A stretch of DNA of 64,000 nucleotides from Chitinophagales bacterium (GTDB lineage Bacteria; Bacteroidota; Bacteroidia; Chitinophagales; JADIYW01), in contig JAMLHH010000014.1 of the NCBI GenBank assembly GCA_023957215.1, positions 1-64,000 of the forward strand, read 5' to 3'. The notes under the pieces were generated by a model that worked only from the letters and a program-made list of their open reading frames with translations, was not told where the DNA came from and did not search any database. Position 1 is the first letter of the stretch; each line of letters opens with the position of its first letter. A program made the position numbers and the translations under genes. This document shows positions 1-8,956 of the stretch, in pieces.

Positions 1-20
1 CGTTGCGATTTTGGGGTATA

Positions 21-863
21 ATGTTGAGTATAAAAAACATTAGCTATTCTGTTGGGGGTCAAGACTTGCTCCGTAAAGTTTCTTTTGAGATTAAACAAGG
101 CGAGCTGATAAGTATTTTAGGCCCTAATGGAGCAGGGAAATCGACAATGGTAAATCTAATTTCCGGTAAAAATAAAATTCAAACCGGAGAGATATTTTGG
201 CAAAATCAACCAATACAAGAATATAGACATGATTTTTTGGCAAAAAGCAGAGCAATATTGACACAACAAACACATGTAGCTTTTGATTTTGACGTATCAT
301 CCATAGCTATGATGGGGCGTTATCCATATTTTAAAAATACACCTGAAAAAATAGATAGGCAGATTGTAAATATACGTCTTTCACAGATGGATGTTTTTGA
401 TTTCTCTAAAAGAAGCATTTTAAGTTTATCCGGAGGAGAACAACAAAGAACCCACATCTCTAGAGTGCTGTCACAAGTTCATAACGAGAACGACGAAGAT
501 ATCAAGCTTTTATTATTAGACGAACCTTTAAATAGTTTAGATATTCGACATCAACACAATGTTTTGAGTCGTTCTTTACAGTTTGCAAAAGCCGGAAATA
601 TCGTAGTAAATGTTTTGCACGATCTCAATTTGGCCGCTATGTATAGTGACAAAATTCTACTTTTAAAACAAGGCAGATTACTTGCCTTTGGCAGACCGAA
701 AGATGTTTTTAAAGAAGAGCTGATTACGGAGTGTTATGACTTTCCGGCAAAAGTGTTTTCACATCCTTTTTATGATATTCCACAGGTTTATTTCGGAGAT
801 AATATAAAGATGGAAACGAAAAATAAATGTACAACAATTAAGGATGAGCAAATGATAAGATAA
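21..863 (+). CDS. hmuV: Haem ABC transporter ATP-binding protein (HmuV-like)
   Basis: Cytoplasmic ATPase of a haem/iron-type importer; it would energise a permease encoded upstream of the window. Visible motifs are Walker A GPNGAGKST (residues 34-42), signature LSGGEQQR, Walker B LLLLDEP and the H-loop in VLHDLNLA. Length (280 aa) suits the FecE/HmuV family. I chose the ATG at 21; an in-frame TTG at 3 would add six residues that do not look like family sequence and probably belong to the end of the preceding gene. It is followed on the same strand by HmuY-like and receptor genes, which is why haem is preferred over siderophore or cobalamin as substrate. The substrate is inferred from context, the ATPase class is certain. 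Confidence 0.88.
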   Translation: MLSIKNISYSVGGQDLLRKVSFEIKQGELISILGPNGAGKSTMVNLISGKNKIQTGEIFWQNQPIQEYRHDFLAKSRAILTQQTHVAFDFDVSSIAMMGRYPYFKNTPEKIDRQIVNIRLSQMDVFDFSKRSILSLSGGEQQRTHISRVLSQVHNENDEDIKLLLLDEPLNSLDIRHQHNVLSRSLQFAKAGNIVVNVLHDLNLAAMYSDKILLLKQGRLLAFGRPKDVFKEELITECYDFPAKVFSHPFYDIPQVYFGDNIKMETKNKCTTIKDEQMIR

Positions 864-918
864 AAAAACTCATTCCAACCAAATCAATATTTAATTAATT
901 TATCAAAACAAAATTATT

Positions 919-1914
919 ATGAGAAAACTTTTTTTTAAACAAGCCACTTTGGCAGTGCTGCTAACTTTTAGTATCATTTCATGTAGCAAAGACAAGAAGA
1001 CCGACGTTACTCCCAATCCCCCGATAGACAAAGAACCTCCAATAGAAATTCCTGATGAGACAAGAGTTTTAGAAGCGGAGATGGGCAATGATTACGATGA
1101 TATGGTTTGGGTAGATTTATCTTCAGGTAAAGTGGTTGCGAAACAAAATCGCTACAATTGGGACATTGCATTCGAGGGGAGCGGTGCAAATGGATATATC
1201 TTTGTCAATGGAGGTAAAAACACACAGGCAGCCCTAAGTGACCTTTCTTGGGAAGAGACAACTCAAGCAGACAATTTAGAATTTGATTTTGACAGATCAA
1301 ATGGTAGTACTGATAGCTTAGCAATTGGAGATTGGCAAAAACACGGTAAAATTATTGTAATAAAGAACAGCGACAAATTTAAAAAAATAGAAATGCATGG
1401 TCTTTCTAATGGAAAATACAGATTTAGATTCGCTAATTTGGACGGTTTCGACGAAGTAGAAGCAGAGGTAGCCACTGATGCCAATTATAATACGATTATG
1501 TATTCTCTTGATAATGCAAAAATTTTAAATAATCAGCCGGCAAAAAACAAGTATGACCTGCTCTTTGGTCAATATGGCACACATCTGTTTGATGGCGAAG
1601 GTTACATCCCATACTCAGTCAATGGTGTTCTTTTGAATCCAAATGGAGTAACAGCCGGTGAGGTACAATCCAAAACCTTTGACGAAGTTGATGAAAGCGA
1701 TATTAATTCGACTATCCTATCCGGAAACCTTGACGCTATAGGTTATAACTGGAAATCTTATGTATTTACATCCAGTCAATATGAAGTTGATGCAGACAGG
1801 ACTTTTATTGTCAGGGATAGAAACGGTGTGTATTTTAAGTTACATTTTATTGATTTTTACAATGATAAAGGAGAGAAAGGGACAGCTTCCTTTGAATTTA
1901 AAAAGCTAAGATGA
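919..1914 (+). CDS. HmuY-like haem-binding lipoprotein
   Basis: 331-aa exported protein with a short hydrophobic N-terminus ending in a lipobox-like SIISC (Cys at residue 22), then a Pro/Asp/Glu-rich linker to about residue 50. The remainder resembles the HmuY family of Bacteroidota, which capture haem outside the cell and hand it to a TonB-dependent receptor: a strand reading WVDLSSGKVV followed by NRYNWDIAFEGSGANGYIFV is the typical start of the fold. It sits 55 bp after hmuV and 146 bp before the receptor gene. Ligand residues (His or Met pairs) could not be assigned from sequence alone, so haem binding is inferred from family and context. Confidence 0.82.
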   Translation: MRKLFFKQATLAVLLTFSIISCSKDKKTDVTPNPPIDKEPPIEIPDETRVLEAEMGNDYDDMVWVDLSSGKVVAKQNRYNWDIAFEGSGANGYIFVNGGKNTQAALSDLSWEETTQADNLEFDFDRSNGSTDSLAIGDWQKHGKIIVIKNSDKFKKIEMHGLSNGKYRFRFANLDGFDEVEAEVATDANYNTIMYSLDNAKILNNQPAKNKYDLLFGQYGTHLFDGEGYIPYSVNGVLLNPNGVTAGEVQSKTFDEVDESDINSTILSGNLDAIGYNWKSYVFTSSQYEVDADRTFIVRDRNGVYFKLHFIDFYNDKGEKGTASFEFKKLR

Positions 1915-1963
1915 TATATTTTATATCGGCTTAATAAATAACTGTGCATTATTCTGACAACGG

Positions 1964-2034
1964 TAGCTCTGTTGCCAATCAGCATAAAATTTTATAACAT
2001 ATCGCTCAATTCATTCTGATTAGTAGCAGAGCTA
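1964..2034 (+). promoter_or_regulatory. Long intercistronic hairpin between hmuY-like and receptor genes
   Basis: Two 19-nt arms, 1964-1982 and 2016-2034, are inverted repeats separated by 33 nt. Sixteen positions pair by Watson-Crick rules, two as G-U and one mismatches. The right arm ends 26 bp before the receptor ATG. No run of T follows, so it is not a clear intrinsic terminator; an RNA processing or 3'-end protecting structure, or an operator, fits better. The two arms were compared base by base; the function is inferred. Confidence 0.55.
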
Positions 2035-2060
2035 TTGATTTAATAACCAAAAACAAAACA

Positions 2061-4331
2061 ATGAAAGGCACAAAAAAGATTTTACTATTGAGTCTTATAC
2101 TGATGACTTGCTCAAACATAATAGCTCAAAGTATCCAAGTATTTGATAGTAAGGGTAAACAACCATTATCATTTGCACACATTGTGTTGCGTAATCTTGA
2201 AGATAATGACAATAGAAACAAATATTTTGTCACTGATTCGGATGGAAAGGTAGATATTCCCAATCAATATCTTCACAAAAGAGTAATAATAACAGCTTCT
2301 TTTTTAGGATACAACAATTATATAGACACAGTACAACTCGATCATACTCTTAAAATAACATTAGAGGAAGGAGCAGGCTTCTTAGACGAAACAGTGGTCA
2401 CGGCACAATACGTGCCTTTAGAGACAAGAAAGAGCGTACACAAAGTCATTGTTATAGATAGTAAGAAAATAGAACAGTTAGCAGCAGTCAATCTAAAAGA
2501 TGTTTTGGCCTATGAATTGAATATGCGTCTAACACAGGACAATATACTTGGCTCCAGTTTGACTATGCAAGGCTTGGGTGGCGAAAACGTTAAAATCATG
2601 ATTGATGGTGTTCCAATGATAGGGAGGCAAGACGGAAATTTAGACTTGAATCAAATTAATCTTTATAACGTAGAACAAATAGAAATAGTAGAAGGACCGC
2701 TATCAGTTAATTATGGGACGGATGCTTTGGCCGGTACTATTAATATTATCACAAAAAAACAGTCGCCATCCCCGCTTTCTGTCCAAGTAGAATCTTATAA
2801 CGAAAATATAGGGACATATAATCAAAGTGCAAATATGGGTATTCGTATTAAAGACATACATAGCATTCAAGTTTCCGGAGGACACAATACTTTCAAAGGA
2901 TGGTCATCGGACGACCCTTGGTTTTCTCTATTCAAAAAACAAGACTATCAAGAAGACGGGCGATTTAAAAGCTGGAAACCCAAAACTCAGAACTTTGGCA
3001 GATTTCAATATAACGTCAATCTCAAAGAATTTGTATTAGGATATCGTGGAGATATTTTTATTGAAGAAATAAGAAACAGAGGACTACCGAGACAACCACG
3101 AAAAACAACTGCCTTTGATGATACATACAGGACACTAAGAAATGACCATTCTATATATGGAAATGGGAGGATTGCAAAAAATTTCCATCTCAATGCAGTA
3201 GCAGGATATAATTACTATCAACGTAAGAAAAACACGTATTTCACTAATTTGGAGTCGCAAGAAGGTATATTAACAACAAATAGCGGAGATCAAGATACCT
3301 CTAAATTTATACAATGGATGGGAAGAGCATCTTTCAGTTCACAATTCTACAACAGTATAGTTAATTTTGAAACCGGAGTCGATTTCAACAGAGAGACAGC
3401 AACAGGAGTGCGTATTCTAAATGACAAACAAATTATCAGCGATTATGCCTTTTTTACATCTGCGGAAATAATTCCCATTAACGGGCTTACTCTACGTCCG
3501 GGAATCCGTCTTGCATACAACACACAATACAAAGCACCCATAATACCCTCTTTAAATGTTAAATACAGCTTAAAAGATTTTGATTTTAGAATAGCTTATG
3601 CGTATGGTTTTAGAGCACCATCTTTAAAAGAGTTGTACTTCGACTTTGTGGATATCAATCACAATATTGTAGGTAGTAAGGATCTGAAAGCTGAATATTC
3701 ACATAGTTACACGGGTAATATTCAATACAGAAAATGGAAAAAACATACGCTATACAAAACGGAACTATCATTATTTTTTAATGACGTAAAAAATCTAATT
3801 ACGTTAGTCCAATTAAAAGATGTTGAATATACCTACACCAATGTAGGAAAATACAAAACCATAGGAAGTGGAATAAAACAAACCTTTAAATGGAAATGGA
3901 TAGACGCTTTTGCAGGACTGAATATAACCGGACGCTATAATAGAATCAACGAAGAAGTCAAAGCTAAAACTTATAATATAACTTCCGAAGTTAATGCAGG
4001 ATTAGCACTCAATTGGGATAAAATAGGCTTGTCTTCAACTGTTTTTTATAAATTTCAGGGAAAACTTTCCAATTTAGTTTTAGATGCAGATAAGAATATT
4101 TTAGAACAATATTTAAAACCTTATCACATGTTAGATGCGCATATTACTAAACTATTATGGAAAAAAAGAGTGGGTATAACTGTTGGGGTCAAAAATATTG
4201 TAGGAGTTAAAAACATATCCTCTGTAGGAGCTTCAGTAGATGGAGGTGTTCACTCAGCAGGCAGTACATCTGTACCTGTTGCAATGGGAAGAATAGGCTT
4301 TTTAAAGTTCCACTTTACTTTTGCTAAATAA
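2061..4331 (+). CDS. TonB-dependent outer-membrane receptor (haem locus)
   Basis: 756-aa outer-membrane receptor. It has a signal peptide (about residues 1-22, ending IIAQ), an N-terminal carboxypeptidase-regulatory-like beta domain (about 23-105) typical of Bacteroidota receptors, a plug domain (about 125-235; VKIMIDGVPMIG, VEQIEIVEGPLSVNYGTDAL, AGTINIITKK), then a 22-strand-type barrel to the C-terminus. There is no SusD partner next to it, so it is not a SusC-type glycan importer. The neighbours (HmuV-like ATPase, HmuY-like lipoprotein) indicate haem import with energy from TonB/ExbBD, which are not in the window. Family assignment is secure; the substrate is inferred. Confidence 0.88.
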   Translation: MKGTKKILLLSLILMTCSNIIAQSIQVFDSKGKQPLSFAHIVLRNLEDNDNRNKYFVTDSDGKVDIPNQYLHKRVIITASFLGYNNYIDTVQLDHTLKITLEEGAGFLDETVVTAQYVPLETRKSVHKVIVIDSKKIEQLAAVNLKDVLAYELNMRLTQDNILGSSLTMQGLGGENVKIMIDGVPMIGRQDGNLDLNQINLYNVEQIEIVEGPLSVNYGTDALAGTINIITKKQSPSPLSVQVESYNENIGTYNQSANMGIRIKDIHSIQVSGGHNTFKGWSSDDPWFSLFKKQDYQEDGRFKSWKPKTQNFGRFQYNVNLKEFVLGYRGDIFIEEIRNRGLPRQPRKTTAFDDTYRTLRNDHSIYGNGRIAKNFHLNAVAGYNYYQRKKNTYFTNLESQEGILTTNSGDQDTSKFIQWMGRASFSSQFYNSIVNFETGVDFNRETATGVRILNDKQIISDYAFFTSAEIIPINGLTLRPGIRLAYNTQYKAPIIPSLNVKYSLKDFDFRIAYAYGFRAPSLKELYFDFVDINHNIVGSKDLKAEYSHSYTGNIQYRKWKKHTLYKTELSLFFNDVKNLITLVQLKDVEYTYTNVGKYKTIGSGIKQTFKWKWIDAFAGLNITGRYNRINEEVKAKTYNITSEVNAGLALNWDKIGLSSTVFYKFQGKLSNLVLDADKNILEQYLKPYHMLDAHITKLLWKKRVGITVGVKNIVGVKNISSVGASVDGGVHSAGSTSVPVAMGRIGFLKFHFTFAK

Positions 4332-4409
4332 AAAAAATATACATAAAATTCAATTCAAAACAGACAATACAATTAAAACAATAAAATAGAAAATTATAAA
4401 AAAAGAGTG

Positions 4410-5327
4410 ATGATGAAGAGATTTGATTTAATACCTTTAAGTCCTGTATTTACTGATGTCAGTATAAAAAAGGATACAGATAAAAAAACTTTGGATAGAC
4501 AAGCTATATTAAACATGGCAGGTGTATTTAGAGTAACTTTTGATTTTGCAGAAACCTTTTCTCAAATCAAAAAATATCAAAGGGAAAAGTTATATTCCAG
4601 TAGCGGAATTGAATATGTCTTTCCGATTATAGATGAACCTGATTACATCTCACTACAACATATTTTGGTTGTAAATAAAGAAATCATAGTCAAACATTGG
4701 CGACAAGATTGGCTATATGAAAATAAGAAGATACTTGTTTATCAAAAAAACAATACTTGGAAAAATAAAATAATCCCTGATAATAAAGCAAAGGGAACTT
4801 GGACTCAAAAAGTCTTTCAAGTAGATGACAGCCCTCGATACGAAAGCTATGGAACCTGGGTGTTTACGAATAACAAGAGCTATTGGGAATCAACGACTGA
4901 CACCCCATTACCGAGGAGACAAAGTCACAGAGATGATTATAATATTTTAAATAGAAATTTTAGAATTGAAATAGGTCAGGAGGGTTGGATGATAGATCAA
5001 AATAACAGAAAAATTCATAGGGATGAGAATGGCATTGATAATTTGATTGTATGGGAGAAGGGATTTGAAGTTTTTGCCAGAGGAAATTACGATGTACAAA
5101 TAGCTAAAGATTATTGGCAGGATACTAAAAAATATTGGGCAGTTGTCAGAAAAGTATTTCAAGACTTAGTCAACGGGAATGAAGTGGTACGATTCAGAGA
5201 AAAAGTAAACAGCAAACCACTTTATGAAAGAATATTTAAGTTAGAAGAAGAATTTTCAGGTGGCAAATATGACGCTGTTAAATCTTTGTATGCTATCGAA
5301 AATGTCATTAAAGAATATATGATGTAA
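4410..5327 (+). CDS. DUF6607-like protein of haem locus
   Basis: 305-aa protein rich in Trp, Tyr and charged residues. The segments TWTQKVFQVDDSPRYESYG, TWVFTNNKSYWESTTDTPLP and RRQSHRDDYNILNRN look like the DUF6607 family, recalled from Bacteroidota genomes beside HmuY/TonB receptors; function is unknown. GTG (4407), ATG (4410) and ATG (4413) are consecutive possible starts; I chose 4410. I see no signal peptide or lipobox, which is odd if the family is normally exported. It is the last gene of the haem cluster, 78 bp after the receptor, and converges on hemH. Not an enzyme I can name. Confidence 0.68.
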   Translation: MMKRFDLIPLSPVFTDVSIKKDTDKKTLDRQAILNMAGVFRVTFDFAETFSQIKKYQREKLYSSSGIEYVFPIIDEPDYISLQHILVVNKEIIVKHWRQDWLYENKKILVYQKNNTWKNKIIPDNKAKGTWTQKVFQVDDSPRYESYGTWVFTNNKSYWESTTDTPLPRRQSHRDDYNILNRNFRIEIGQEGWMIDQNNRKIHRDENGIDNLIVWEKGFEVFARGNYDVQIAKDYWQDTKKYWAVVRKVFQDLVNGNEVVRFREKVNSKPLYERIFKLEEEFSGGKYDAVKSLYAIENVIKEYMM

Positions 5328-5398
5328 TGAACGCTATTTTTGTTTAAACGGTGTAAAACTTTTGTTCAACCCGAATTTAGCTATGGAGTTTTTAAAAC

Positions 5399-6424
5399 TC
5401 ACATATCTACAAGTGATACCTCTTTCACCCATTTTTGAATTGTAGCAACAAATTCAGGATGGTTATTAATACACGGTATCAGGGTCAATGATCCACCTGA
5501 GCGTAATTCAAATTTATTTTTCTCTTCAATACCGATTTCCTCCAATGTTTCTAAACAGTCATTAATGAAAGACGGACAAACAACTAAAATTTTTTTAGCT
5601 CCATTTTGAGCGAATGTCTCTAACCGATTGGTCGTATATGGTTTTAACCATTGTTTACTTACAGGTGTCAATCTTGATTGAAAAGCCACTTCATACTTTT
5701 CCTTAGGAATACCTAATTTCTCTGCTGTCAACCTCGACATCTCGTAAGCTTGCTTTTGATAGTTATAAGGAGGCATTTGAAAATCTTTCTCTATATTTTG
5801 AGTAATGATTTTTTCATCTTTACGCAGATGCCTTTCAGGAATTCCATGATAACTAAACAAAATTTTATCATAATCATTATCCAAATACGGTTGAATAGTG
5901 CTTGACAAAACCGATATATAATCAGGATGATGATAAAACGGAGGTAAAAATTTTAATTGAAAAGGGTATTTTTCTCTTTGATAAACTTGCCTTATTTTAT
6001 GCACTGCACTTCCAAAGCTCGACATTGTATAATGAGGATAGAGTGGCAAAACGATAACTTTTTTTAAATCGGGCTGCTGTTGAATAAGTTGTTCAAAAGC
6101 CGACTCGGTAGAAGGCTCACCATAATTCATAGATAAAGCCACCGGATAATTCACCTTTTTTCGTACACTTTCTGCCAATCGCTCGGACTCTATGATTAAA
6201 GGTGAACCTTCTGATGTCCAAATCCTTTTATAAGCTGCTGAAGATTTAGGGGCTCTCAACGGTGATATAATACCACGAACCAGTAAAAAACGCAACCAAT
6301 AAGGGAAATCCACCACTCTCTTGTCCATTAAAAACTCGGTTAAAAATTTTCTGACACTTTTTACATCAGAAGAAGTAGGCGAGCCTAAATTTGTCAATAA
6401 AAGTCCAATCTGTCTATCTTGCAT
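5399..6424 (-). CDS. hemH: Ferrochelatase
   Basis: Inserts Fe(II) into protoporphyrin IX, the last step of protohaem synthesis. Recognisable elements are the N-terminal GLLLTNLGSP, the region VRKFLTEFLMDKRVVD, the active-site SYHGIPERHL with the metal-handling His, FQSRLTPVSKQWLKP, and ECLETLEEI-type sequence (here NDCLETLEEIG) with the conserved Glu. Starting at the ATG at 6424 gives 341 aa with the standard N-terminus; an ATG 30 bp further upstream adds a non-family decapeptide. It stands alone on the minus strand and converges on the haem-uptake genes, suggesting that imported tetrapyrrole and haem synthesis are managed together, though its own promoter is separate. Confidence 0.95.
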   Translation of the reverse strand: MQDRQIGLLLTNLGSPTSSDVKSVRKFLTEFLMDKRVVDFPYWLRFLLVRGIISPLRAPKSSAAYKRIWTSEGSPLIIESERLAESVRKKVNYPVALSMNYGEPSTESAFEQLIQQQPDLKKVIVLPLYPHYTMSSFGSAVHKIRQVYQREKYPFQLKFLPPFYHHPDYISVLSSTIQPYLDNDYDKILFSYHGIPERHLRKDEKIITQNIEKDFQMPPYNYQKQAYEMSRLTAEKLGIPKEKYEVAFQSRLTPVSKQWLKPYTTNRLETFAQNGAKKILVVCPSFINDCLETLEEIGIEEKNKFELRSGGSLTLIPCINNHPEFVATIQKWVKEVSLVDM

Positions 6425-6737
6425 ATTTTTAATATCGTGGATGAGTGAAAGCAATAAATATATTTATAGTCCAAAGCTCCCGGGCGACAAAAATAAGCTT
6501 CTTAGATTTGTATAAAAATTAGAAGTTTTTTCAAATCTGATTTCTTTGCCGTTTTCTCTATCTTTTTACCTTCTTGTGATAATTATTCTGAAAACCATAA
6601 AGAATAGGAATCCTAAAAATGGGATGTCGTATGTGAATTTTGAAAAATCAGTTTTAATATTTATATTATCTATACTTGAGACAGACAGATTACTTTTTCA
6701 TCAAAAAGAAGTATCCTTTTCCCAATCAAAGATATTT
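6425..6737. other. Gene-free interval between envC-like gene and hemH
   Basis: This 313-bp stretch has no credible gene. It contains the putative hemH promoter, a short imperfect hairpin (TACTTTTT/AAAAAGAAGTA, about 6691-6713) without a strong T-run, and a lone TATCTTTG on the minus strand at 6727-6734 whose only upstream TTTG is 16 nt away, shorter than the usual 19-21. I see no RNA gene or repeat. Confidence 0.5.
6488..6518 (-). promoter_or_regulatory. Putative hemH promoter (-33/-7 type)
   Basis: On the minus strand TATTTTTG (6488-6495) matches the Bacteroidota -7 consensus TAnnTTTG, with TTTT 19 nt further upstream (6515-6518) as a near-match to the TTTG -33 box. It would give a leader of roughly 55-60 nt before the hemH ATG. 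The same TTTT-N19-TAnnTTTG layout recurs before carA, rpsL and dnaN. A pattern match only; the region is AT-rich, so chance matches are possible. Confidence 0.4.
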
Positions 6738-8000
6738 TTACTTAGCCAACCAAAGACTTGGATTGACGGCTATATTTTTATTCCAAATCTCCAAGTGCAT
6801 TTCTGTCTGATTGTTGTCCGGGTTTGTAAAAGCTGTACCTATTGTTTGTCTTTCTGAGACAGTTTGTCCTTTTGAGACAGAAACACTTTGCAATTTTGTA
6901 TAAACTGTAAAATAGTCACCATGACTGATGATAACAGCATTTTTATACACCGGATTGCTAATGATGCTCAACACAGTTCCTTTAAATATAGCACGAACGC
7001 CGGCACCCTTTGAAGTGCTAAAATCCAATCCTTTATTTTCCAATTCTGTCCCAAATTCAGGATGGACATACCTACCAAATCTACGTGAGATACTCCCATT
7101 GCTCACCGGCCAAGGTAGTTTTCCTTTATTAGAAACAAAGGATGCTGAAAGCATAGCTACTTCCGGAGTGGCAGGTTGTACTTGGGTAGGTTGCTGTGCC
7201 GGTTTTTTACCTTGCTGTTCAAGTTTTTTCGCCTCCTCTGCCTCTTTACGCCTTCTTTCCTCTTCCAATTTCTTTTGTCTGGCAATTTCTTGTGCGATGA
7301 TTGCTTGAATTTGAGCGTTGAGTCTTTGAGATTCTTTCTTTTTAAGGGCTAATTCTTTGCTAAGCTTACCTTCTTGCTTACTAAGTTGTTCTGCCAATTG
7401 AGATTTTTCAAGCTTATTTTTTTGCATTTCACTCTCTTGGTTCTTCTGATCCGCAAGAAGTTGTTCCTGTTTTTTCTTTTTGACCTCAATTTCAGTAATA
7501 TGATGGCTGATTTCTACTTGAGTGCGACCGATTTCATCTACTTGATACTTTCGGTAATCTCCTATCTTCCTTAGATAATTTAGCCGTCTCATTGCATCCG
7601 AAAATGAGGACGCATTGGCAACAAACAAAAGTTGGTCTGCCATCTTATACGACTTGTAAGTACCATAAATCGCCTTACCATAATCTTCTCTCAACGTTGC
7701 CAATTCATCTTTTAGTTTTTGGAGAGAATTATTGGCATCATTGATTTGTGAATTGTAGGTTTTGATTTCCTTTTGAGTGTTATTAATCAACTGTTGTCTC
7801 AGCTTGATTTGCTGTTCGAGATTTATCAATTCTTTTCGGGACACATTTTTATTCTTCCGTATCTCTTGAATTGCAGCTTCGGTCTGTTTGATTTCTTTTT
7901 CAAGTGATTCTCTTTTTTTCTCCAAAGTTTTTTGATCTTGGGCAAAAACCATGACGGGAAAAACACTTACCAAAAATAAATATGTGATAATTCTTTTCAA
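6738..8000 (-). CDS. EnvC-like murein hydrolase activator (degenerate LytM)
   Basis: 420-aa periplasmic protein. Residues 1-20 form a signal peptide (ending VFAQ); about 22-265 are long charged coiled coil with EKEI/KKKK heptads and a Lys/Glu/Gln-rich linker; about 300-418 are an M23/LytM domain. The zinc-site motifs are altered: the first motif reads NKGLDFST where active enzymes have HxGxD, and the last reads HGDYFTVYTKL where HxH is expected. As with EnvC, this fits a non-catalytic activator of an N-acetylmuramoyl-L-alanine amidase in septal peptidoglycan splitting. Its start overlaps the stop of the DUF4292 gene by 4 bp, so the two are translationally coupled. Confidence 0.85.
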   Translation of the reverse strand: MKRIITYLFLVSVFPVMVFAQDQKTLEKKRESLEKEIKQTEAAIQEIRKNKNVSRKELINLEQQIKLRQQLINNTQKEIKTYNSQINDANNSLQKLKDELATLREDYGKAIYGTYKSYKMADQLLFVANASSFSDAMRRLNYLRKIGDYRKYQVDEIGRTQVEISHHITEIEVKKKKQEQLLADQKNQESEMQKNKLEKSQLAEQLSKQEGKLSKELALKKKESQRLNAQIQAIIAQEIARQKKLEEERRRKEAEEAKKLEQQGKKPAQQPTQVQPATPEVAMLSASFVSNKGKLPWPVSNGSISRRFGRYVHPEFGTELENKGLDFSTSKGAGVRAIFKGTVLSIISNPVYKNAVIISHGDYFTVYTKLQSVSVSKGQTVSERQTIGTAFTNPDNNQTEMHLEIWNKNIAVNPSLWLAK

Positions 8001-8776
8001 TATATAATTCTTTTATAACTACCCGGTATATCAAACGCAAAATCTAATTCATTTGATATACTAATTTCAGAAAATTTTGATTGGAGTTCAAAGATATCGT
8101 TTTGACGTGAAATATTAATCAATCTTTCATAAGCAAAAAATTTGTTCCCAATTTTTCTCTCATCACCGTATTGGGCAATTAAAGAAAGTTGCTTGGTAAA
8201 ATCTTCCGCTCTGTAATCAAGCAAATTAGAGGTGGTTTTATCAAAAACGGCAGTAGAATATAAGCCATTGTGAAGTTTTGTCTCCCATTTCACAAATTCA
8301 TCAGAGGTAGTCACTTTGGTAGGCAAAGTGTCTTGAATAGCCGGCAATCCTAACAGCAGTCTTTCTATCGTTTTGAAATCCATATCCATATTGATTTTGG
8401 AGGCTATCTTATTCATAGGTAGATAATGATACTCGCCATTGAGCCTATCTATCCATTGTACACTACCGCTATCAATCAAAACACGCATTCCTTCAATACC
8501 AAATAAACTCATAGACATCCAGATACGTTTACCTTTCTGCCACCGTATATTGGTATTAAAACTTTGTACTTGGTCGTTGAGACGGGCAGTAGCACGCATT
8601 TTAGCTTTTAGAAAATCAAAGTCAATGATAGCAGTATCCGCCGGAGTGAGATATTTTTCATATCTCGTTTCACCTTCTAATGCCACAGGAACTTTATCAA
8701 AATTCAGCTTCACTTTCTTTTTGCAAGAAGTAAATCCCGCTAACAAAATCAATAGTATAGAAAAGTATTTTTTCAA
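7997..8776 (-). CDS. DUF4292 family lipoprotein
   Basis: 259-aa predicted lipoprotein. The N-terminus MKKYFSILLILLAGFTSC ends in a lipobox with Cys at 18-19, followed by three Lys. The body, including SFNTNIRWQKGKRIWMSMSL, LFGIEGMRVLIDSGSV and QWIDRLNGEYHYL, matches the DUF4292 family of Bacteroidota, which has a LolA/LolB-like half-barrel appearance. It is usually found just upstream of an EnvC-like gene, as here (4-bp overlap). A role in envelope lipid or lipoprotein handling is an inference from fold and neighbour; no function is established. Confidence 0.8.
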   Translation of the reverse strand: MKKYFSILLILLAGFTSCKKKVKLNFDKVPVALEGETRYEKYLTPADTAIIDFDFLKAKMRATARLNDQVQSFNTNIRWQKGKRIWMSMSLFGIEGMRVLIDSGSVQWIDRLNGEYHYLPMNKIASKINMDMDFKTIERLLLGLPAIQDTLPTKVTTSDEFVKWETKLHNGLYSTAVFDKTTSNLLDYRAEDFTKQLSLIAQYGDERKIGNKFFAYERLINISRQNDIFELQSKFSEISISNELDFAFDIPGSYKRIIY

Positions 8777-8956
8777 GACCGGTCAATTGAGTTGTAAAAA
8801 TGCAAAACAAAATCTATTCCATAACAGATTTTCAATAAGAAAGTAAAAAATAGACTCTTTTCTACTATTTGAACAAAGGCTTTTACTATCAAAATGACTT
8901 TACTATTTCAATTCACTAAAAACCTCTATATTTATCAATTAAAAATTTTGACTATC

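Noticed and set aside
903-1484. Antisense open stretches opposite the HmuY-like gene
   Set aside because: Short, no family similarity, and opposite a well-supported coding region.
5386-5400. Palindrome GAGTTTT-T-AAAACTC between the DUF6607-like gene and hemH as a terminator
   Set aside because: A 7-bp AT-rich stem with no usable loop and no T-run; likely chance in AT-rich DNA.
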